This document shows, in pieces, positions 17,471 to 26,526 of a DNA stretch of 64,000 nt. The stretch is from Aeriscardovia sp. (GTDB lineage Bacteria; Actinomycetota; Actinomycetes; Actinomycetales; Bifidobacteriaceae). The stretch's first letter is position 1. Each line of letters starts with the position of its first letter. Position numbers and translations under genes: made by a program. The notes under the pieces were generated by a model. It had not been told where the DNA came from. It ran no database searches and saw nothing but the letters and a program-made list of their open reading frames with translations. Where the stretch lies: contig JAFRAT010000009.1 of assembly GCA_017405305.1 (NCBI GenBank), positions 124,001 to 188,000 of the forward strand, in the 5' to 3' direction.

Positions 17471-18559
17471 CTACTTTTCAGAACCGATGCCGCGGGCGGC
17501 GGCGTCTTTCCCGCCGGCCGCCGATCCGGAACGGGCGGCCGGCGGTTGTTTCGCTGCCGCGCTGGATTCGACGGATTTCCCGTCCTCGCCGTTCCTGTCG
17601 GCCAGCAGCAGGCTCGCGAGCGCCGCCCCGCCGATGCACACGACGATGACGACCAGCGACAGCCAGGTCGGGATCTGCCAGATGCCCGGGATCGGCCTGC
17701 CGCCGTTGACGAACGGCAGCGTGTTCGAGGACAGGGACTCGAGGATGAGCTTGACGCCGATGAACGCCAACACCACCGACAGGCCGATGGGCAGGTAGCG
17801 CAGCTTGTCGAGTAGGTTGCCCAGCAGGAAGTACAGCTGCTCGAGGCCCAGGAGCGCGAACACGTTGCTGGCGAAGACGATGAACGGGTCTTTCGTCAGG
17901 CCGAAGATGGCTGGGATCGAGTCGAATGCGAAAAGGACGTCGGTCGTGCCGATGGCCACGAAGACGACGAGCAGCGGGGTGAACAGTTTGGCGCCGTTGA
18001 CGGTGACGCGCGTTTTCGTCCCGTTGTAGGCGTTGGTCATGTGCAGGTGGCGGCGGGCGAAGCGGATGAGCGCCGTCTCGTGGTACTCGTCGTCCTGGTC
18101 GTCTTTGCCGAACGCCATCTTTCCGGCCGTGAACAGCAGGAACACGCCGAAGACGGCGAATACCCAGGTGAACCGTTCGAGGATGACCGCGCCCAGGAAG
18201 ATGAAGATCGCGCGCAGCGCGAGCGCCAGCGCGATGCCCACGCCCAGCACGTACTTCTGGATTTTGCGCGGCACGGCGAAGCTCGACATGATGAGCACGA
18301 AGAGGAACAGGTTGTCGATGGACAGCGAGTATTCGGTGAGCCAGCCCGAGTAGAACTGGATGGCCGGTTTCGCCCCGCAGAAGCACCACATGAGCCCGCC
18401 GAAGACGAGGGCCGCGGCGACGAAGACGCCGATGCGCACGAGGCATTGCTTGACGGTCGGGATCAGCGGGTTGCGGGCCATTCCCGCCAGATCGACGACG
18501 AAGAACAGGACGACGGCGACAATGGTGACGGCCATGAAGGGAACCGGCGTTTCATTCAT
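17471..18559 (-). CDS. TerC/Alx-family integral membrane protein
   Basis: A 362-residue membrane protein with about nine hydrophobic helices. The family signature is clear: GWLTEYSLSIDNLFLFVLIM, PRKIQKYVLGVGIALALALR, LLVVFVAIGTTDVLFAFDSI and PAIFGLTKDPFIVFASNVFALLGLEQLYF (in overlapping blocks). Conserved Asp residues in SIDN and TTD lie in the membrane and are thought to bind metal; family members are linked to manganese export and metal handling during protein secretion. The C-terminal ~40 residues are hydrophilic and Ala/Lys-rich. It lies between uvrB and pyk on the same strand, as in other actinobacteria. The Shine-Dalgarno is weak (TGGAACC). Confidence 0.9.
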   Translation of the reverse strand: MNETPVPFMAVTIVAVVLFFVVDLAGMARNPLIPTVKQCLVRIGVFVAAALVFGGLMWCFCGAKPAIQFYSGWLTEYSLSIDNLFLFVLIMSSFAVPRKIQKYVLGVGIALALALRAIFIFLGAVILERFTWVFAVFGVFLLFTAGKMAFGKDDQDDEYHETALIRFARRHLHMTNAYNGTKTRVTVNGAKLFTPLLVVFVAIGTTDVLFAFDSIPAIFGLTKDPFIVFASNVFALLGLEQLYFLLGNLLDKLRYLPIGLSVVLAFIGVKLILESLSSNTLPFVNGGRPIPGIWQIPTWLSLVVIVVCIGGAALASLLLADRNGEDGKSVESSAAAKQPPAARSGSAAGGKDAAARGIGSEK

Positions 18560-18601
18560 GGTTCCATTCTACTTGGCCGTTTCAGACCGTTTCCCGGTTT
18601 C

Positions 18602-20719
18602 TCACTTCTGCGCTTCGGTCATGGCGCGCAGCTCCTTGCGTAGGTCGGCGATCTCGTCGCGCAGCTGTCCGGCGAGTTCGAACTGCAGTTGGTCGGCCGC
18701 AGCGCGCATCTGCTTGCTCATGGTGTCGATGAGTTCGCGCAGGTCGCCGGCGGGCAGTTCGGCGTCGGGTCTCTCCTGGCGGCGGTCTGGTTCCCGTTTG
18801 CCGGCGGCCAGCGCGCCGCGGCGCGGGTTGCCGGCCTGGCCAAAGCGGCGCGAGTTGCGGTAGCCGCCTTCGAGGAGCGTGCGGGTGTCGACGGCTTCGG
18901 AGGCGATCATGTCGGTGACGTCGCTGATTTTCTTGGACAGCGGCCGCGGCGCGATGCCGTGTTCCTCGTTGTAGGCGATCTGCTTGGCGCGCCGGCGGTT
19001 CGTCTCCTCGATGGCTTTGGCCATGGCGTCGGTGGTCTTGTCCGCGTACATGATCACCGCGCCGTTGACGTTTCTGGCCGCGCGGCCGATGGTTTGGACG
19101 AGCGAGCGGTACGAGCGCAGGAAGCCTTCCTTGTCGGCGTCGAGGATGGCCACGAGGGACACTTCGGGCAGGTCGAGGCCTTCGCGCAGCAGGTTGATGC
19201 CCACGATGACGTCGATTTTGCCTTCACGCAGCTCGCGCAGCAGCTCCACTCGCCGCAGGGTGTCGACGTCGGAATGCAGGTACTCGGTCTTGACGCCGTG
19301 GTCGAGCAGATAGTCGGTAAGGTCCTCGGCCATTTTCTTCGTCAGGGTCGTGACGAGCACGCGCTCGTCACGCGCCACGCGGGCGGCGATCTCGTCGAGC
19401 AGGTCGTCGATCTGGCCCTTCGTGGGCCGCACGTCGATCGTCGGGTCGAGCAGGCCGGTCGGACGGATGACCTGTTCCACCACTCCGTCGCTCAGGCCTA
19501 GCTCGTAGTCGCCTGGCGTGGCGGAGAGGTACACGGTCTGGCCGACGCGCTCCTCGAACTCGTTCCACTTCAGCGGACGGTTGTCGAGCGCGGAGGGCAG
19601 GCGGAAGCCGTAGTCGACGAGCGTGCGCTTGCGGCTGCGGTCGCCTTCGTACATGGCACCGATCTGCGGGACGGTGACGTGCGACTCGTCGATGACGAGC
19701 AGGAAGTCGTCCGGGAAGAAGTCCAGCAGCGTGCTCGGCGGGGTTCCCGGGGCGCGCTGGTCGAAATGCCGCGAATAGTTCTCGATTCCCGAGCAGGTGC
19801 CGATCTGGCTGATCATCTCCAGGTCGTAGGACGTGCGCTGCCGCAGCCGTTCGGCTTCCAGCGGCTTTTTCTGTTTCTCCAACTGCTCGACGCGCGCGTC
19901 GAGTTCCTCCTGGATGGCGCCCACCGCGTGTTTGATGCGCTCGGGGCCGTTGGCGTACTGCGTGGCCGGGAACAAGTGGACCGACTCCTCTTCGGCGATC
20001 TCGTCGCCGGTGACGGGGTTGAGCATGGCGATGCGCTCGATCTCGTCGCCGAAGAACTCGATACGGATGGCGTTCTCCTCGTACACCGGGATGATCTCGA
20101 CAGTGTCGCCGCGCGCGCGGAACGTGCCACGCGTGAAGGCCACGTCGTTGCGCTTGTACTGCATGGACACGAACTTGCGCAGCAGCTGCTGGCGGTCGAT
20201 CTCGTCTCCTTCACGGAGGAACAGCATCTGCTTGGCGTACTCCTGGGGCGTGCCCAGCCCGTAGATGCAGCTGACGGTGGAGACGACCACGCAGTCGCGG
20301 CGCGTCAGCAGGTTCGCCGTGGCCGCATGGCGCAGGCGCTCCACGTCGTCGTCGATGTCGGAGTCCTTCTCGATGTAGGTGTCCGTCTGCGGGATGTACG
20401 CTTCGGGCTGGTAATAGTCGTAGTAGCTGACGAAGTAGTTGACGGAGTTGTCCGGCATCAGTTCGCGGAACTCGGAGCACAGCTGCGCGGCCAGGGTCTT
20501 ATTGGGTTCGATGACGAGCGTCGGACGCTGGAGACGCTCGATGAGCCAGGCGGTCGTCGCTGTCTTGCCGGTGCCGGTGGCGCCCATGAGGACCACGTCG
20601 TTCTCGCCGTTCTCCAACCGGCGAGCCAACTCCTCGATGGCCTGCGGCTGGTCGCCCGATGGCTGGTACGGGGCCTTGACGACGAACGGCTTGCTGGCCC
20701 GCTGCAATTCAATGGCCAT
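18602..20719 (-). CDS. uvrB: Excinuclease ABC subunit B
   Basis: Damage-verifying helicase-like subunit of nucleotide excision repair, 705 residues. Walker A GATGTGKT is at residues 46-53. The damage-clamping beta-hairpin is at about 100-125 ([20 protein letters not shown]). The helicase motif [20 protein letters not shown], motif V/VI region ([26 protein letters not shown] in parts) and a C-terminal UVR coiled-coil ([19 protein letters not shown]) for UvrC binding are all visible. GAGGGG precedes the ATG. A strong terminator for rpsA ends about 30 bases upstream of the start, leaving very little space for a separate promoter. Confidence 0.97.
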   Translation of the reverse strand: MAIELQRASKPFVVKAPYQPSGDQPQAIEELARRLENGENDVVLMGATGTGKTATTAWLIERLQRPTLVIEPNKTLAAQLCSEFRELMPDNSVNYFVSYYDYYQPEAYIPQTDTYIEKDSDIDDDVERLRHAATANLLTRRDCVVVSTVSCIYGLGTPQEYAKQMLFLREGDEIDRQQLLRKFVSMQYKRNDVAFTRGTFRARGDTVEIIPVYEENAIRIEFFGDEIERIAMLNPVTGDEIAEEESVHLFPATQYANGPERIKHAVGAIQEELDARVEQLEKQKKPLEAERLRQRTSYDLEMISQIGTCSGIENYSRHFDQRAPGTPPSTLLDFFPDDFLLVIDESHVTVPQIGAMYEGDRSRKRTLVDYGFRLPSALDNRPLKWNEFEERVGQTVYLSATPGDYELGLSDGVVEQVIRPTGLLDPTIDVRPTKGQIDDLLDEIAARVARDERVLVTTLTKKMAEDLTDYLLDHGVKTEYLHSDVDTLRRVELLRELREGKIDVIVGINLLREGLDLPEVSLVAILDADKEGFLRSYRSLVQTIGRAARNVNGAVIMYADKTTDAMAKAIEETNRRRAKQIAYNEEHGIAPRPLSKKISDVTDMIASEAVDTRTLLEGGYRNSRRFGQAGNPRRGALAAGKREPDRRQERPDAELPAGDLRELIDTMSKQMRAAADQLQFELAGQLRDEIADLRKELRAMTEAQK

Positions 20720-20750
20720 CGCGATCCCCTCTCCCGGGAAGCTGCCTTGG

Positions 20751-20795
20751 AAAAACCGGAAGCGGGACGCGCCGCCGAAGACGCGTCCCGCTTCC
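20751..20795 (-). terminator. Rho-independent terminator after rpsA, in front of uvrB
   Basis: Fourteen-bp perfect stem: GGAAGCGGGACGCG (20758-20771) with CGCGTCCCGCTTCC (20782-20795), loop of ten. Read on the minus strand the stem is followed by GGTTTTTCC (five T at 20751-20755). It lies 54 bases after the rpsA stop and 32 bases before the uvrB start codon. Confidence 0.88.
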
Positions 20796-20848
20796 AGACC
20801 ACGTCAGCGCCGTGGGCCGGAACCCGCGGGCCGATCAGCAGGCGATGC

Positions 20849-22327
20849 TCACTTGGCTTCGCCCATCAGCTTCTTGCGCAAAGCGTTGAGCTTGTCGTCG
20901 GAGGCAAGGGTACCCTCGGCTTTGGACTCGGAACGGTAGCTGCTCGGAGCGGCCTCCACCTCGGTCTCTTCCGCCTGACCGTCCGCCGAGGCGGACTTCT
21001 CCGCCGCGGCGCGCTGCTTGGCAACGAAAGCCTTGTGCTGCTTCCACAGGTCGTGGGCGGCCGCGTACTCGGACTCCCACTGCTCGCGCTGCTGCTCGTA
21101 GCCCTCGATCCACTCGTTGGTGGACGGATCAAAGCCCTCCGGATACTTGTAGTTGCCGTTCTCGTCGTACTCCGCCGGCATGCCGTACAGCGCCGGATCG
21201 AAGTCCTCGGACTCCGAATCGACGGAATCGTCGGCCTGCTTGAGCGACAGGCTGATGCGGCGACGGTCGAGATCCACGTCGATGACCTTGACGAAGATCT
21301 CCTCGCCCTGGGACACGACCGTGGCCGGGTTGTTGACATGGCGGTCGGCAAGCTCGGAGATGTGCACCAGGCCCTCGATGCCGTCATCCACGGCGACGAA
21401 GACGCCGAACTGGACGATCTTCGTGACCTTGCCCTTGACGATCTGACCAGGAACGTGCGTGCGCGCGAACTTCTGCCACGGATCCTCCTGGGTCGCCTTC
21501 AGCGACAGGCTGATGCGCTCGCGGTCCATGTCCACGTCCAGGACCTCGACGGTGACCTTCTGACCGACCTTGACGACCTCGGACGGGTGGTCGATGTGCT
21601 TCCAGGACAGCTCAGAGACATGGATGAGGCCGTCGACGCCGCCAAGATCGACGAACGCGCCGAAGTTGACGATGGAGCTGACAGCGCCTTCGCGGATCTG
21701 GCCCTTCTTGAGCTGCGCCATGAAGGTCTCGCGGACCTCGGACTGGGTCTCCTCGAGGTACTGGCGACGGGACAGGACGACGTTGTTGCGGTTCTTGTCG
21801 AGCTCAAGCACCTTGGCCTTGATCTTCTGGCCGATGTACGGAGTGAGATCGCGGACGCGGCGCATCTCGACGAGGGACGCCGGCAGGAAGCCACGCAGAC
21901 CGATGTCGACGATGAGACCGCCCTTGACGGCTTCGATGACGGTGCCTTCGACGACGCCGTCCTCTTCTTTGATCTTCTCCACATCGCCCCAAGCGCGCTC
22001 GTACTGCGCGCGCTTCTTCGAGAGGATCAGACGACCTTCCTTGTCCTCCTTGGTCACAACGAGGGCTTCGACCTCGTCGCCCAACCTGACGACCTCCTCC
22101 GGATCGACGTCCTTCTTGATGGAGAGCTCGCGGGCCGGGATGACGCCCTCGGTCTTGTAGCCGATGTCGAGCAGGACCTCGTCGCGGTCGATGCGCACGA
22201 CGGTGCCGGTGACGAGATCACCGTCATCGAAGTTCTTGATGGTGGCGTCGACGGCCTTGATGAAGTCTTCCTTGGTGCCAATATCGTTGATGGCGACCTT
22301 CTGAACCTCAGAATTGTTCTCAGACAT
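20849..22327 (-). CDS. rpsA: 30S ribosomal protein S1
   Basis: RNA-binding ribosomal protein of 492 residues helping initiation on structured or leader-poor mRNAs. Four S1 (OB-fold) repeats: residues about 35-105 (GDLVTGTVVRIDRDEVLLDI), 120-185 (VVEGTVIEAVKGGLIVDIGL), 205-275 (IREGAVSSIVNFGAFVDLGG) and 290-360 (VKGKVTKIVQFGVFVAVDDG). Actinobacterial S1 typically has four, not six, repeats. A C-terminal ~110-residue acidic and Lys/Ala-rich tail follows. Start MSENNSEVQ chosen; the upstream open frame is not protein-like. No Shine-Dalgarno is evident ahead of the ATG, which is common for rpsA because S1 controls its own translation. Confidence 0.97.
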   Translation of the reverse strand: MSENNSEVQKVAINDIGTKEDFIKAVDATIKNFDDGDLVTGTVVRIDRDEVLLDIGYKTEGVIPARELSIKKDVDPEEVVRLGDEVEALVVTKEDKEGRLILSKKRAQYERAWGDVEKIKEEDGVVEGTVIEAVKGGLIVDIGLRGFLPASLVEMRRVRDLTPYIGQKIKAKVLELDKNRNNVVLSRRQYLEETQSEVRETFMAQLKKGQIREGAVSSIVNFGAFVDLGGVDGLIHVSELSWKHIDHPSEVVKVGQKVTVEVLDVDMDRERISLSLKATQEDPWQKFARTHVPGQIVKGKVTKIVQFGVFVAVDDGIEGLVHISELADRHVNNPATVVSQGEEIFVKVIDVDLDRRRISLSLKQADDSVDSESEDFDPALYGMPAEYDENGNYKYPEGFDPSTNEWIEGYEQQREQWESEYAAAHDLWKQHKAFVAKQRAAAEKSASADGQAEETEVEAAPSSYRSESKAEGTLASDDKLNALRKKLMGEAK

Positions 22328-22534
22328 TGAGTGGTTATTTCTTTGAGTAGATGGATAAAACCGATCTTCACTTATGCGCGGCGCTCGCCGGCCGTCTCGA
22401 CCGTCCCCGGCAGCGCGTCCACTCAACGTCATCGAATGACCCATATGACCGCGCGAACCGGAACGGAGCCCGATCGGATCCCGCCGCGTGCGTGCCGCCG
22501 GGAACCTGCTGGCAGCCGCCGGCACGCTCTCCCC

Positions 22535-22540
22535 ACTATA
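22535..22540 (-). promoter_or_regulatory. Candidate -10 element for rpsA
   Basis: Read on the minus strand, TATAGT stands about 210 bases upstream of the rpsA start codon in an otherwise very GC-rich gap. No convincing -35 box at 17 bases. It implies a long leader, which would fit translational autoregulation of S1. Nothing else with coding potential was seen in 22328-22600. Confidence 0.4.
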
Positions 22541-22600
22541 GTCCCGGACACGCCAAAAAACAGGGGACCGCGCCGCCGGCGGCCGAATCGCGCGGCCCGT

Positions 22601-23509
22601 TCACTCGCCGCGGCACGCGGGGATGCCGGCGGCCCGTTCGGCTATCGACACGACGTTCTCCAGAAGCATGGCGCGCGTCATCGGGCCGACGCCGCCGGGG
22701 TTGGGCGTGTAGGCGCCGGCCACTTCATAGCAGCCGGGGTCTAAGTCGCCTTGGACGCGCGATCTGCCGGTGACCGGGTTCACCGGCCCGCGGGAGACGC
22801 CAACGTCCACCAGGACGGCGCCAGGCTTGACCATGTCGGCGGTGATGAAATGCTCCTGGCCGGCAGCGGCAACGACGATGTCGGCGCGGCGCGTGTGCTC
22901 GGCCAGGTCCGCCGTGCCCGTGTGGCACAAGTCGACGGTCGCGTCGACGTCCCGGCGGGACAGCAGCAGGCCCAGAGGACGGCCCGCGGTGATGCCGCGG
23001 CCCACGACGCACACGTTCTTGCCCTTCCAGTCGACGCCGGCCCAGCGCAGCAGGTGCAGGATGCCGTGGGGCGTGCACGGCAGCGGCGGGGCCGACCGGC
23101 CCGAGACGTCGAGCACGAGACGGCCGAGGTTGCGCGGGTGCAGGCCGTCCGCGTCCTTCGCCGGGTCGACGCGTTCCAGAATCGCCGCCTCGTCGATGCC
23201 TTCGGGCAGCGGCAGCTGGACGATGTACGCCGTGCAGACGGGGTCGGCGTTCAGACGCCCGACGGCGGCCGCGATCTCCTCGAAGCCGGCGGATGCCGGC
23301 AGGTGCTCGCCGATGCAGCGGATGCCGATGTCGGCGCAATCGCGGCTTTTGCCGGCTACATATCTGAGGGAGCCGGGGTCCTCCCCGACCAGCAGCGTGC
23401 CCAGGCCTGGGACGACCCCGCGCGCGGCGAGCGCCACGACCCGTCTCCTGAGCTGTTCCTTCAGTTCCGCCGCGCATGCCGCGCCGTCGATTCGCCGAGC
23501 CTGGACCAT
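22601..23509 (-). CDS. folD: Bifunctional methylenetetrahydrofolate dehydrogenase / methenyltetrahydrofolate cyclohydrolase
   Basis: Cytoplasmic one-carbon enzyme of 302 residues interconverting methylene-, methenyl- and 10-formyl-tetrahydrofolate with NADP. Visible: the substrate region [20 protein letters not shown] with the catalytic Tyr and Lys (YVxxK), [44 protein letters not shown], the dinucleotide-binding stretch [19 protein letters not shown], and the C-terminal [18 protein letters not shown] signature. [10 protein letters not shown] replaces the usual VGRSxxVGxP, a small change in the nucleotide loop. It sits divergently from the metal ABC transporter and upstream of rpsA on the same strand. 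Confidence 0.95.
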   Translation of the reverse strand: MVQARRIDGAACAAELKEQLRRRVVALAARGVVPGLGTLLVGEDPGSLRYVAGKSRDCADIGIRCIGEHLPASAGFEEIAAAVGRLNADPVCTAYIVQLPLPEGIDEAAILERVDPAKDADGLHPRNLGRLVLDVSGRSAPPLPCTPHGILHLLRWAGVDWKGKNVCVVGRGITAGRPLGLLLSRRDVDATVDLCHTGTADLAEHTRRADIVVAAAGQEHFITADMVKPGAVLVDVGVSRGPVNPVTGRSRVQGDLDPGCYEVAGAYTPNPGGVGPMTRAMLLENVVSIAERAAGIPACRGE

Positions 23510-23553
23510 TGCCTGCCTTTCGGATTGCGTTCTGGTTGCGGTCCGCGCCGTGT

Positions 23554-23559
23554 ACTATA
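23554..23559 (-). promoter_or_regulatory. Candidate -10 element for folD
   Basis: Minus-strand TATAGT about 45 bases upstream of the folD start, in the gap shared with the divergent metal transporter. The region 17 bases further up is not a good -35. Same hexamer as in front of rpsA. Confidence 0.4.
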
Positions 23560-23643
23560 AGTTTTCCCGACGCGCCGGCGTCCCATTCTAGTTCCAACCT
23601 GCCCGCCGGCGGTTTCTGCCTTCGGGCGTAGAATCGAGCGGCC

Positions 23644-24576
23644 ATGAACCCCGCATCCTCTCCGGCAGCGTACGGATCGCCGTCGAGACCCATTGCGTCT
23701 TTCCGCGACGCTGCGGTGAAGCGCGGCGGCCGTCTCATCTGGTCGAACGGCACCTTCGATGTGCCGGCGGGCTCCATCAGCGCGGTCGTCGGGTCCAACG
23801 GGGCCGGAAAGACGACGCTGCTCAACGTGGAACTCGGCCTCATCCCGCTGTCGCACGGCTCGGTGACGGTCCTGGGCAAACCGGCGGGTCAGATGAACAG
23901 GCGGATCGGCTATGTGCCGCAGAGCTACGCCTCCGACATCGACGCGAACATCACTGCCGAGCAGTCCGTCGCCCTGGGCCTGCACGGCTCCCGCTTCGGC
24001 TTCCACCGGATCACGTCCGCCGACAAGAGCAAGATCGCCTGGGCCTTGAAGCGTTCGGGCATCCCCGACAAGGCGAAGTTCCGGCTTTCGGAGATGTCCG
24101 GCGGCATGCGCCAACGCGTGGCCATCGCCCAAGCGCTGGTGGCCGACCCGGACCTGCTGCTGCTCGACGAGCCGCTGGCGAACCTCGACCTGGCCGGCCA
24201 GCGAGACCTGGCCGACACCCTAGCGTCGCTGAACTCCGACCTGGGCGTCAGCATCCAAATCGTGGCTCACGACATCAACATGCTGCTGCCTATCCTGCAG
24301 GGCGCCGTGTATCTGTTGGACGGCCACCCGCATTACTCGCCCATCGCCAACGTCATGGATTCCGACCTGCTCACGCATCTGTACGGCACGGAGGTCGAGG
24401 TCGTCAAGACGCCGCAGGGCGACATGTTCGTACGCCCCGACCCGGCTATCGAGCGCCGGCGCCCCCATTTGCACACGCCGCTGGAGGCAGCCGAATTCCA
24501 CAGCGACGGCGCGGGCGGCATCGAATCCGACGCCCCGTCCGACGTCCGGCCCGACCCCCAGGAGGCGCGCGCATGA
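23644..24576 (+). CDS. Metal (Zn/Mn-type) ABC transporter ATP-binding protein
   Basis: ATPase subunit of a cluster-9-type metal importer, 310 residues. Walker A is GSNGAGKTTLLN (about residues 52-63), the Q-loop region is RRIGYVPQSY, the ABC signature is LSEMSGGMRQRV, Walker B is DLLLLDEPLANLD and the switch histidine is in VAHDIN. A C-terminal tail of about 60 residues is hydrophilic with several His and Asp residues, possibly cytoplasmic metal contacts. Its stop overlaps the start of the permease gene (ATGA). No gene for a substrate-binding lipoprotein is adjacent, so this part is encoded elsewhere or missing. Metal specificity is inferred from the partner permease only. Confidence 0.87.
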   Translation: MNPASSPAAYGSPSRPIASFRDAAVKRGGRLIWSNGTFDVPAGSISAVVGSNGAGKTTLLNVELGLIPLSHGSVTVLGKPAGQMNRRIGYVPQSYASDIDANITAEQSVALGLHGSRFGFHRITSADKSKIAWALKRSGIPDKAKFRLSEMSGGMRQRVAIAQALVADPDLLLLDEPLANLDLAGQRDLADTLASLNSDLGVSIQIVAHDINMLLPILQGAVYLLDGHPHYSPIANVMDSDLLTHLYGTEVEVVKTPQGDMFVRPDPAIERRRPHLHTPLEAAEFHSDGAGGIESDAPSDVRPDPQEARA

Positions 24577-25433
24577 TTCTCCACACTCTGGCTTCGGCCG
24601 GACCCATCAGCTTCAGCTACGATCCGCAGTGGCGGATCGTCTTCGGCTCCGGCTTCATGATGAGCGCTCTTCTGGCAGGCGCGCTCATCTCCGTCGCCGC
24701 TGGCATCATCGGCTACTTCACTATTGCCCGCCGCTCGACGTTCGCCGCGCACGCCATCGCCCACATCGGCCTGCCCGGAGCCACCGGCGCCGTTCTGCTT
24801 GGCCTGCCCGTCTCTTTGGGAATGGGCGTTTTCGCCGTGGCCGGGGCGCTCACCATCGGTGTTTTCGGCAAGAAGGCCTCGAAACGCGAGGTCGCCACCG
24901 GCACCATCCTCGCTTTCGCCCTGGGCTTGGGCCTGTTCCTGGCACGCATGTCCACCGCGGCGACGGCGCAGCTGCAGTCCATCCTCTTCGGGTCGATCCT
25001 GACAGTGACGGACGGGCAGATCTGGGGCTTCGCCATTTTCGACGTCGTCCTGCTGGCCGTCATGGCCATCGTCTACCAGCCGCTGCTCTTCAGCTCCGTC
25101 GACGAGCAGGTGGCGCAAGCCAAAGGCGTGCGCATCCAGGCGATGAACCTGCTGTTCATGGTGTTGCTCGCCGGCGTGGTGACGCTGGCTACGCAAGCCG
25201 TGGGCACGCTGCTGATCTTCGCGCTGGTCGTCACGCCGAGCGCCGCCGCTAACACCTTGGCGCGCTCGCCGAGGTCGGCGATTGCCTGGAGCGTCGTCAT
25301 CTGCTTCCTTAGCATCCTGTCCGGCCTGCTGCTGAGTTCCATGTTCCCCGCGCCGCCGAGCTTCGCCATCGTGGCCGTCTCGACGCTGGCGTGGGCCGCC
25401 TCGCAGGCCATCGACCGGGCGCGCCGCTACTGA
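24573..25433 (+). CDS. Metal ABC transporter permease (ZnuB/MntB-like)
   Basis: Membrane subunit of 286 residues with about eight or nine helices of the ABC-3 family: MMSALLAGALISVAAGIIGY, RRSTFAAHAIAHIGLPGATG (the conserved cytoplasmic coupling region), FGSILTVTDGQIWGF, VDEQVAQAKGVRIQAMNLLF and VGTLLIFALVVTPSAAANTL, all typical of Zn or Mn permeases. The ATG at 24573 overlaps the stop of the ATPase gene by four bases and is preceded by GGAGG, so the two are translated together. The gene ends in a gap of 233 bases before the convergent carD. Confidence 0.88.
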   Translation: MILHTLASAGPISFSYDPQWRIVFGSGFMMSALLAGALISVAAGIIGYFTIARRSTFAAHAIAHIGLPGATGAVLLGLPVSLGMGVFAVAGALTIGVFGKKASKREVATGTILAFALGLGLFLARMSTAATAQLQSILFGSILTVTDGQIWGFAIFDVVLLAVMAIVYQPLLFSSVDEQVAQAKGVRIQAMNLLFMVLLAGVVTLATQAVGTLLIFALVVTPSAAANTLARSPRSAIAWSVVICFLSILSGLLLSSMFPAPPSFAIVAVSTLAWAASQAIDRARRY

Positions 25434-25517
25434 GCGGGAGCGCAGCTTGGCCCGGAGCGAAGAACAGCGGAGCGGACCGAGCAGGCTGCGGAACAATCGT
25501 CGTGCGTCAGACCGCGG

Positions 25518-25551
25518 GCAACAGGGGGATTTTGGCCATACCCCCTGTTGC
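25518..25551. terminator. Hairpin between the metal transporter and carD
   Basis: Eleven-bp perfect stem GCAACAGGGGG (25518-25528) with CCCCCTGTTGC (25541-25551) and a 12-base loop. Placed between two convergent genes, it is probably a two-way terminator, though neither side has a T-run. Confidence 0.5.
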
Positions 25552-25666
25552 GCGTCACCCGCACGGCCGGTAGAAGTTGCCGCGCCTGCCATCACCTGCT
25601 TGCGCCGCCGCGGCGAGCGACGAATCGGCACGCGTGCCGGCTGGATAGTTCACCGGCTGACACGGC

Positions 25667-26302
25667 TCACTTGGCGGCGGCCTTTTTCTTACGCGTCGTC
25701 TTCTTGGACGCTTTCTTCGCGGCGGCGCGTTCGGCGTCCAGCCGTTCCAGCGTCTTGGACGCCGGTTCCTCCGGCGTCTGCGAGTGGTGCTTGAGGTCGT
25801 CCTCCGTCGGTTCGGCATAGCCGAGGTTGACGTCGAGCAAATGCTGCGCGCCGTCCTCCGTCACGTCCTCCGATAGAGCGATCTCGGACGCCAGCACGTC
25901 GCGCGCCTTGAGGAGCATCCGCTTCTCGCCCGCGCTCAGGCCGTGCGACTCGTCGTCGCGCTGGGCCAGATCGCGGACGACTTCAGCGATCTTGTTGACG
26001 TCGCCGGTGGCGATTTTCTCGACGTTCAGCTTGTAGCGCCGCGACCAGTTCGTTTTCTCTTCCTCGATCGGCGTGCGGAGGATCTCGAAAACCTTGGAGA
26101 CCGCCTTGGCGTCGACGACGTCCCTGACGCCGACCTTCTCGAGGTTCGCGGCCGGAACAAGGATCACCAGCCCGTCCGACGACAGGATCTCCAGCTTCAC
26201 GTACCGCGTGGGGACCCCCTTGAGGACGCGGTCCTCGAAACCGACGATGCGTGCGGCGCCATGACGCGGATAGACGACGGTGTCACCGGTCTGATAGCTC
26301 AT
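25667..26302 (-). CDS. carD: CarD-family RNA polymerase-binding transcription regulator
   Basis: A 211-residue protein. The N-terminal RNA-polymerase-interaction domain (residues 1-65) has YQTGDTVVYPRHGAARIVGF and VKLEILSSDGLVILVPAANL. The helical DNA-binding part (70-165) follows, with KTNWSRRYKLNVEKIATGDV and LSAGEKRMLLKARDVLASEI; the Trp of NWSRR is the residue known to wedge at the -10 minor groove in mycobacterial CarD, where the protein stabilises open complexes. A ~45-residue C-terminal tail is rich in Lys, Arg and Ala (KKTTRKKKAAAK), an extension absent from mycobacterial CarD. GGAGGT precedes the ATG closely. Divergent from the response regulator at 26527. Confidence 0.92.
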   Translation of the reverse strand: MSYQTGDTVVYPRHGAARIVGFEDRVLKGVPTRYVKLEILSSDGLVILVPAANLEKVGVRDVVDAKAVSKVFEILRTPIEEEKTNWSRRYKLNVEKIATGDVNKIAEVVRDLAQRDDESHGLSAGEKRMLLKARDVLASEIALSEDVTEDGAQHLLDVNLGYAEPTEDDLKHHSQTPEEPASKTLERLDAERAAAKKASKKTTRKKKAAAK

Positions 26303-26526
26303 TCAACCTCCACGGAAAACTTCTGCTGGCACCCATTCAACCACAGGGAAAGGACAAAAGGGCACAAAACGGCCACATTTGGCATTGGGGAAACCCGCTC
26401 GACGCCCTTTCCCGACAAAGCCTTCCCAGGCCCCTCGTGAATTTGTCCGGGAATCGCCACCATGGCCACCGGACGCGATATTCTAGGGGATTAGTACCTT
26501 TTGCGGAAGAAGGAGTTCGGATTCCG

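Noticed and set aside
19679..22330. 883-residue plus-strand open frame
   Set aside because: It lies antisense to uvrB and rpsA, is rich in Asp, Val, Leu and Gly in the way antisense frames of GC-rich genes are, and has no domain motif or ribosome site.
26251..26526. N-terminal extension of the response regulator
   Set aside because: The upstream residues cross the carD promoter region and the receiver domain already has a full start at 26527.
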